Origin: Adhaeribacter rhizoryzae
Lineage (GTDB): Bacteria; Bacteroidota; Bacteroidia; Cytophagales; Hymenobacteraceae
Length of the DNA stretch: 64,000 nucleotides
Assembly: GCF_008629685.1 (NCBI RefSeq)
Contig: NZ_VWSF01000008.1
Span: forward strand, 124,001 to 188,000
Direction: 5' to 3'
The translations under genes were made by a program, and so were the position numbers. The notes beneath the pieces are model-generated. The model was not told the origin of the DNA, searched no databases, and saw only the letters and a list, made by a program, of their open reading frames with translations. Of this stretch, positions 59,974 through 64,000 are shown piece after piece. Position 1 is the first letter of the stretch; every line of letters starts with the position of its first letter.

Positions 59974-61830
59974 ATGAAGAAAGCTTATCTTCTTTTACTT
60001 CTCGGCTTGTGGCTGCAAACCGGTTTGGTACAGGCACAGCGCACCGACTGGAAAATAGTAACAGGCAAAATAACCTCACCCTGGGCCGAAAAAGTAAACC
60101 CGGCCAAGCCCTTACCCGAATATCCACGCCCCCAAATGGTGCGCGAAAACTGGCTAAACCTGAATGGCTTATGGGATTATGCCTTACAGCCCAGAACACA
60201 GCAGGATAATGCGCCAACCGCATTTGCCGGCCAAATATTGGTGCCGTTCCCGGTAGAGTCGGCTTTGTCGGGGGTAGGCAAAACGGCCGGGCAGGAAAAC
60301 GTATTGTGGTACCGCAAATCCGTAACCATTCCGGCTAAACTCCGCAAGCAAAACGTATTGCTGCACTTTGGCGCCGTAGACTGGCTGGCCGATGTGTTTG
60401 TAAACGGGCAAAAAGTAGGTACGCACCAGGGCGGCTACGACCCCTTCTCTTTTGATATTACCAGCGCCCTGAAAGGCAGCGGTGCCCAGGAAATTACGGT
60501 ACGGGTTTGGGACCCCACCAATGATGGTCCGCAGCCCCGAGGCAAGCAAGTTAAAAAACCGGAATCTATCTGGTACACGCCCGTAACGGGCATCTGGCAA
60601 ACGGTTTGGCTCGAAGCGGTACCTAAAACTTACATCCTGGCCACCAAGCAAACGCCCAATATTGATCAGCAAAATCTTACCGTAACAGCCAATGTGCAGA
60701 ACCTGGGAGCCAACGATCGGTTAAGAATATCGGCCTGGAACGGCAAAAACAAAATATCGGAAAAAGAAGTAGCCGCTAACGCCGAAGCAGTATTGCCGGT
60801 AAGCGATGCCAAACTGTGGTCGCCGGAGAACCCGTTTTTATACGATTTGCGCGTAGCAGTGGTGAGCAACGGTAAAGTAGTAGACGAAGTGAAAAGCTAT
60901 TTTGCGATGCGGAAAATCAGCATGGCGCCCGATGCCGCCGGGGTGCAGCGGATGTTACTCAACAATAAATTTGTGTTCCAATACGGCCCCTTAGACCAGG
61001 GCTGGTGGCCCGATGGCTTGTACACGGCCCCTACCGACGAAGCCTTGTTGTTCGATATTCAGAAAACAAAAGAAATGGGCTTTAACATGATTCGGAAGCA
61101 CGTAAAGGTAGAGCCCGCCCGCTGGTATTACCACTGCGATAAACTGGGTATGCTGGTGTGGCAGGATATGCCAAGCGGCGACATGGGTAACCGTTGGGAG
61201 CAGCGGCCCGGCATTATTGGTAAAGGTACCGAAAAAGACCGGACTCCCGAATCAGAAAAAATATTTCGGACCGAATGGCAGGCTATTATGGATGCCAACC
61301 ATAATTTCCCATCGATAGTAGTTTGGGTGCCATTTAATGAAGCTTGGGGCCAGTTTAAAACCGAAGAAATTACCAACTGGACCATGAAACACGATCCATC
61401 GCGGTTGGTAAACAGCGCCAGCGGCGGCAATTTTCACCCGGTAGGCCACATTATAGATCTACACAATTACCCCGAACCCGTTATGCCGGCGCCCAGTTTG
61501 TTCGGGGCCAAGCAAATTATTGTACTCGGCGAATTTGGCGGTTTGGGTTTGCCCGTCGAAGGCCACACCTGGCAAGACAAGAACAATTGGGGTTACCAAA
61601 ATTTCAAAAGCGCCGACGATTTAATTAAACGATACCGCCCTTTTATGGATACCATGACCGACCTGATTCGTCAAGGACTATCGGCCGCCGTTTATACCCA
61701 AACCACTGACGTAGAAATTGAAACCAACGGACTGATGACCTACGACCGCAAAATAATTAAAATACCTACCGCAGAATTAAAGCAAATGCACGCCAAATTG
61801 TATAGCCCCTCGTTGGTTACGCTGAAGTAA
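59974..61830 (+). CDS. Glycoside hydrolase family 2 enzyme
   Basis: A 618-residue exported enzyme with a signal peptide (1-21). The sugar-binding domain (about 45-205, WLNLNGLWDYALQP, VEVFVNG-like DVFVNGQKVGTHQGGYDPFSFDIT), an immunoglobulin-like domain (about 215-310), and the TIM-barrel (about 320-615). The acid/base Glu456 lies in VPFNEAWGQ and the nucleophile Glu520 in VLGEFGG. RKHVKVEP and WQDMPSGD match the family. Members act on beta-galactosides, beta-mannosides or beta-glucuronides; the substrate is not determined. It ends the glycan locus. Confidence 0.92.
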   Translation: MKKAYLLLLLGLWLQTGLVQAQRTDWKIVTGKITSPWAEKVNPAKPLPEYPRPQMVRENWLNLNGLWDYALQPRTQQDNAPTAFAGQILVPFPVESALSGVGKTAGQENVLWYRKSVTIPAKLRKQNVLLHFGAVDWLADVFVNGQKVGTHQGGYDPFSFDITSALKGSGAQEITVRVWDPTNDGPQPRGKQVKKPESIWYTPVTGIWQTVWLEAVPKTYILATKQTPNIDQQNLTVTANVQNLGANDRLRISAWNGKNKISEKEVAANAEAVLPVSDAKLWSPENPFLYDLRVAVVSNGKVVDEVKSYFAMRKISMAPDAAGVQRMLLNNKFVFQYGPLDQGWWPDGLYTAPTDEALLFDIQKTKEMGFNMIRKHVKVEPARWYYHCDKLGMLVWQDMPSGDMGNRWEQRPGIIGKGTEKDRTPESEKIFRTEWQAIMDANHNFPSIVVWVPFNEAWGQFKTEEITNWTMKHDPSRLVNSASGGNFHPVGHIIDLHNYPEPVMPAPSLFGAKQIIVLGEFGGLGLPVEGHTWQDKNNWGYQNFKSADDLIKRYRPFMDTMTDLIRQGLSAAVYTQTTDVEIETNGLMTYDRKIIKIPTAELKQMHAKLYSPSLVTLK

Positions 61831-61861
61831 ATCAATGGCATAGTTGTTATCGGAAAATACT

Positions 61862-61927
61862 AAAACAGAAACTACATTTAATAGGTCGCAGCATAACCAA
61901 ACCGAGTTAAATGTAGTTTTTGTTTTA
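61862..61927 (+). terminator. Terminator after the GH2 gene
   Basis: Stem GAAACTACATTTAA / TTAAATGTAGTTTT with AAAAC/GTTTT continuing, around a 25-base loop. Confidence 0.82.
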
Positions 61928-61986
61928 GCAGCCTGACCCAATATAACGTACCAGTATAAATTGGATACCTGCTTAAATACAAAGCC

Positions 61987-62901
61987 ATGGAAAAAAATTA
62001 CTGGCCCGAATTATTTTTTGAAGATGCAAAGGAAACTTACCAGACTATTCATCTGTGGACCCAGATAGCTGGTAAAATAAAATTAAGTAAAATGCCCTGG
62101 ATTAACCATTCCTGGCATGTTACCTTATCCGTTTACCCTTCTGGCTTAACCACCGGCAACATACCCGACCAGCAGCAATATTTTCAGATTAACTTTGATT
62201 TTATTAAACATCAGTTACAAATTGTTACCAGCAGCGGCGCCGAAAAAACTTTTGCCCTTGCTAATTTATCGGTTGCCGCCTGTTACCGAAATTTGCTGGG
62301 AGCCCTGCAGGAACTAGGCATCGAAGTTAGTATTAATAAAGTGCCTAATGAACTGGTAGACCCTATTCCCTTTCATCAGGATGAACAGCATCATACTTAC
62401 CAGCCGTTGCATGCGGCTAATTTACACGGGGCCCTATTACGCTCCAACGAAGTGTTAAATCGGTTTCGGGCCGAATTTATTGGCAAGTGCAGTCCCGTTC
62501 ATTTCTTCTGGGGTAGTTTCGATTTGGCTGTCTCCCGTTTTTCCGGCCGCAAAGCGCCGGCGCATCCGGGTGGCGTGCCTAATCTGCCAGATTGGGTGGC
62601 GCGGGAAGCTTACTCCCATGAAGTAAGCAGTTGTGGTTTTTGGCCAGGCAACGAAGCCGTACCTTATGCCGCGTTTTACAGCTATATTTATCCGGAACCA
62701 CCCGGCTACAAAAGTTTTCCAATCAAGCCTTCATCCGGATTTTACCATAAAGATTTGGGCGAATTTATTCTTCCGTATAAAGAAGTGCAGCAAGCTGCCA
62801 ATCCCACCCATACCTTATTGGATTTTCTGCAAAGCACCTACGAAGCGGCTGCCGAAACGGCAAACTGGGATCGGGAAAGTTTAGAAAAAACAAAGGAATA
62901 A
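61987..62901 (+). CDS. DUF5996-family protein
   Basis: A 304-residue cytosolic protein that matches DUF5996: WPELFFEDAKETYQTIHLWTQIAGKIKL at the start, PWINHSWHVTLSV, then SPVHFFWGSFDLAVSRFSGR, APAHPGGVPNLPDWVAREAYSHE and CGFWPG. The conserved His/Asp/Trp-rich stretches hint at a metal- or ligand-binding fold, but no activity is established. It starts at a single ATG and lies 28 bases before the HAD gene on the same strand, so the two may be co-transcribed. Confidence 0.87.
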   Translation: MEKNYWPELFFEDAKETYQTIHLWTQIAGKIKLSKMPWINHSWHVTLSVYPSGLTTGNIPDQQQYFQINFDFIKHQLQIVTSSGAEKTFALANLSVAACYRNLLGALQELGIEVSINKVPNELVDPIPFHQDEQHHTYQPLHAANLHGALLRSNEVLNRFRAEFIGKCSPVHFFWGSFDLAVSRFSGRKAPAHPGGVPNLPDWVAREAYSHEVSSCGFWPGNEAVPYAAFYSYIYPEPPGYKSFPIKPSSGFYHKDLGEFILPYKEVQQAANPTHTLLDFLQSTYEAAAETANWDRESLEKTKE

Positions 62902-62928
62902 AGTTTGCCGGGTCAAGAATCAGAAAAG

Positions 62929-63549
62929 ATGAGCAAGAAAGCCCTAATTTTAGATTTAGATAATACCATTTACCCTGTGTCGTCAATCGGCGAGACATTA
63001 TTTAAGTCATTATTCGAACTGATTAGGCAGAGCGGTGAATATTCCGGTGACTTTGAAGAAATCAGGCAGGAAATTATGCGGACGCCCTTTCAGAAAGTAG
63101 CTGCCGATTTTAAGTTTAGTAGTCAGTTAACTGCAGCAGGCACCGAATTATTACAAGATCTGACGTACGATAAACCGATGTTGGCTTTTGAAGATTACGC
63201 AGCCATAAAAAATATACCCTGTACAAAGTTTTTGGTAACCACCGGTTTTACCAAGCTGCAGCGAAGTAAAGTAGAACAACTCGGTATAGAAAAAGACTTT
63301 GCCGAAATTCACATCGTCGACCCCCGGACATCAAACAAAACGAAGAAAGATATTTTTCAGGATATATTAAACAGGTATGGATACAATCAGGCCGATGTAC
63401 TGGTGGTAGGGGATGACCTGAATTCCGAAATAAAAGCGGCAGCTGAATTAGGCATTGATACCGTGTTATATGATAAATTGAATTTCAATCCGAATATTAC
63501 TTCGCCAAGTAAAATATCTGATTTCAGGCAGCTCAAAGATTTTGTTTAA
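62929..63549 (+). CDS. HAD-superfamily hydrolase
   Basis: A 206-residue phosphatase-like protein. Motif I DLDNT (residues 9-13), motif II LVTTGF with a Thr, a Lys region (NKTKKD), and motif III VLVVGDDLNSEIKAA with the final acidic pair. All catalytic positions appear to be present. The substrate is not known; its relatives are nucleotidases and sugar-phosphate phosphatases. The ATG at 62929 is used; a TTG at 62905 would add eight codons. It follows the DUF5996 gene. Confidence 0.88.
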   Translation: MSKKALILDLDNTIYPVSSIGETLFKSLFELIRQSGEYSGDFEEIRQEIMRTPFQKVAADFKFSSQLTAAGTELLQDLTYDKPMLAFEDYAAIKNIPCTKFLVTTGFTKLQRSKVEQLGIEKDFAEIHIVDPRTSNKTKKDIFQDILNRYGYNQADVLVVGDDLNSEIKAAAELGIDTVLYDKLNFNPNITSPSKISDFRQLKDFV

Positions 63550-63600
63550 CAGGGAAACAATTTATTAAATAAAATTCGGTAAAATATAAAAGCATAAGCC

Positions 63601-63622
63601 AGAGCGAAAGGCTCTTTATTAT
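63601..63622 (+). terminator. Short hairpin after the HAD gene
   Basis: AGAGC / GCTCT with a GAAAG loop, followed by TTTATTATTT. Weak but well placed. Confidence 0.4.
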
Positions 63623-63633
63623 TTATCCATCTC

Positions 63634-64000
63634 ATGATTAAAAACCAATTCCTTCGGCCAGTAAAAAACTGGTTTTTATTGTGCCTTTTCATAACCAGTT
63701 ACCTGTCCCTGGCTGCTCAAAGCCTGGATGCTGAATTACAAAATAACACTAGTTACCAGTTGCTGATAAAATCGCCGGGTAACCTAGCCGAAATATTTAA
63801 TCTGAAAGCTGCTGCCGGGCAAAACCAATTGCAGGCCGACAAAAATATGCCGGTGCGCATTAACCGGGAAATTAAGGTTGTAGACGGAGGGGCAGAGTTA
63901 AATTTAACCGTAGAAGCTTTGGCTGATACTTATTTTAGTTTGCAGGGTAAATTCCAAGCGCAGGGCTTTAGTTACGATACTTCGTATACTTTTTTGCCGG
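63634..64000 (+). CDS. Secreted protein, truncated by window end
   Basis: An open frame from the ATG at 63634 to the last base, at least 122 residues. It begins with MIKNQFLRPVKNWFLLCLF and a signal peptide that ends SLAAQ near residue 29. The rest is beta-strand-like (SYQLLIKSPGNLAEIF, KVVDGGAELNLTVEAL). The 3' end is outside the window, so the family cannot be named. It follows the HAD gene and a short hairpin. Confidence 0.6.
   Translation, partial: MIKNQFLRPVKNWFLLCLFITSYLSLAAQSLDAELQNNTSYQLLIKSPGNLAEIFNLKAAAGQNQLQADKNMPVRINREIKVVDGGAELNLTVEALADTYFSLQGKFQAQGFSYDTSYTFLP

Noticed and set aside
1-64000. tRNA, rRNA, insertion sequences, prophage
   Set aside because: I looked for cloverleaf-like segments and transposase or integrase motifs in the open frames and saw none. 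This is a visual check, so short or degraded copies could be missed.

Overview
The window looks like chromosomal DNA of a Bacteroidota member, most likely a Hymenobacteraceae-like Cytophagales bacterium (Adhaeribacter/Pontibacter relatives; inferred from protein style, not from a search). The grounds are a SusC/SusD pair, a secreted protein with a type IX secretion C-terminal tail, many lipoproteins with short Bacteroidota-type signal peptides, promoter boxes of the TAnnTTTG type and few Shine-Dalgarno sequences. I saw no rRNA, tRNA, CRISPR array, insertion sequence, prophage or replication origin. Most of the window is core or niche chromosome.

Layout. 1-0.4 kb: tail of a saccharopine/alanine dehydrogenase-like enzyme. 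0.5-1.9 kb: CbpM-CbpA co-chaperone pair. 2-2.7 kb: two sister mini-lipoproteins. 2.9-8.6 kb: secreted peptidases (M20, M28), a T9SS-sorted protein and a SIMPL protein. 8.7-10.4 kb: a protein with a degenerate HNH-like zinc finger, then a RelE/ParE-type toxin-antitoxin pair. 10.5-13.2 kb: disordered mini-protein, erythromycin esterase homologue and FRG-domain protein, the last two separated by a nested palindrome. 13.4-23.4 kb: M28 peptidase, tail-anchored MBL protein, a very polar disordered protein, small heat-shock protein, divergent methylglyoxal synthase, small membrane and stress-type proteins, M49-like peptidase, glyoxalase-fold protein and a kinase-like protein. 23.7-29.7 kb: complete 2-oxoglutarate dehydrogenase complex (E1, E2 with two lipoyl domains, E3). 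31-36.4 kb: MacAB-type ABC export cluster with two permeases and an embedded lipocalin-like gene. 36.6-52.9 kb: mixed single genes (DUF3616, GNAT, methyltransferase, MarR, aldo/keto reductase, YdeI-like, S1/P1 nuclease, purine permease, GATase-like protein, Mut7-C RNase, ankyrin, DUF4056). 53.4-61.8 kb: a small polysaccharide utilisation locus (SusC, SusD, GH43, GH2). 61.9-64 kb: DUF5996, HAD hydrolase, and the start of a secreted protein cut by the window end.

The clearest functional units are the OGDH operon feeding the TCA cycle, the glycan-uptake locus (GH43 and GH2 trim arabinose/xylose/galactose-type side chains, SusCD imports the products), and the ABC exporter. The most unusual material is between genes: a dispersed 73-75 nt hairpin with an invariant 11-nt loop and compensatory stem changes (12237-12311 and 32339-32411), long imperfect palindromes built from TTGTTG/CAACAA-type simple sequence, a duplicated terminator-like element flanking an aldo/keto reductase, and a GC-rich non-coding island inside the glycan locus.
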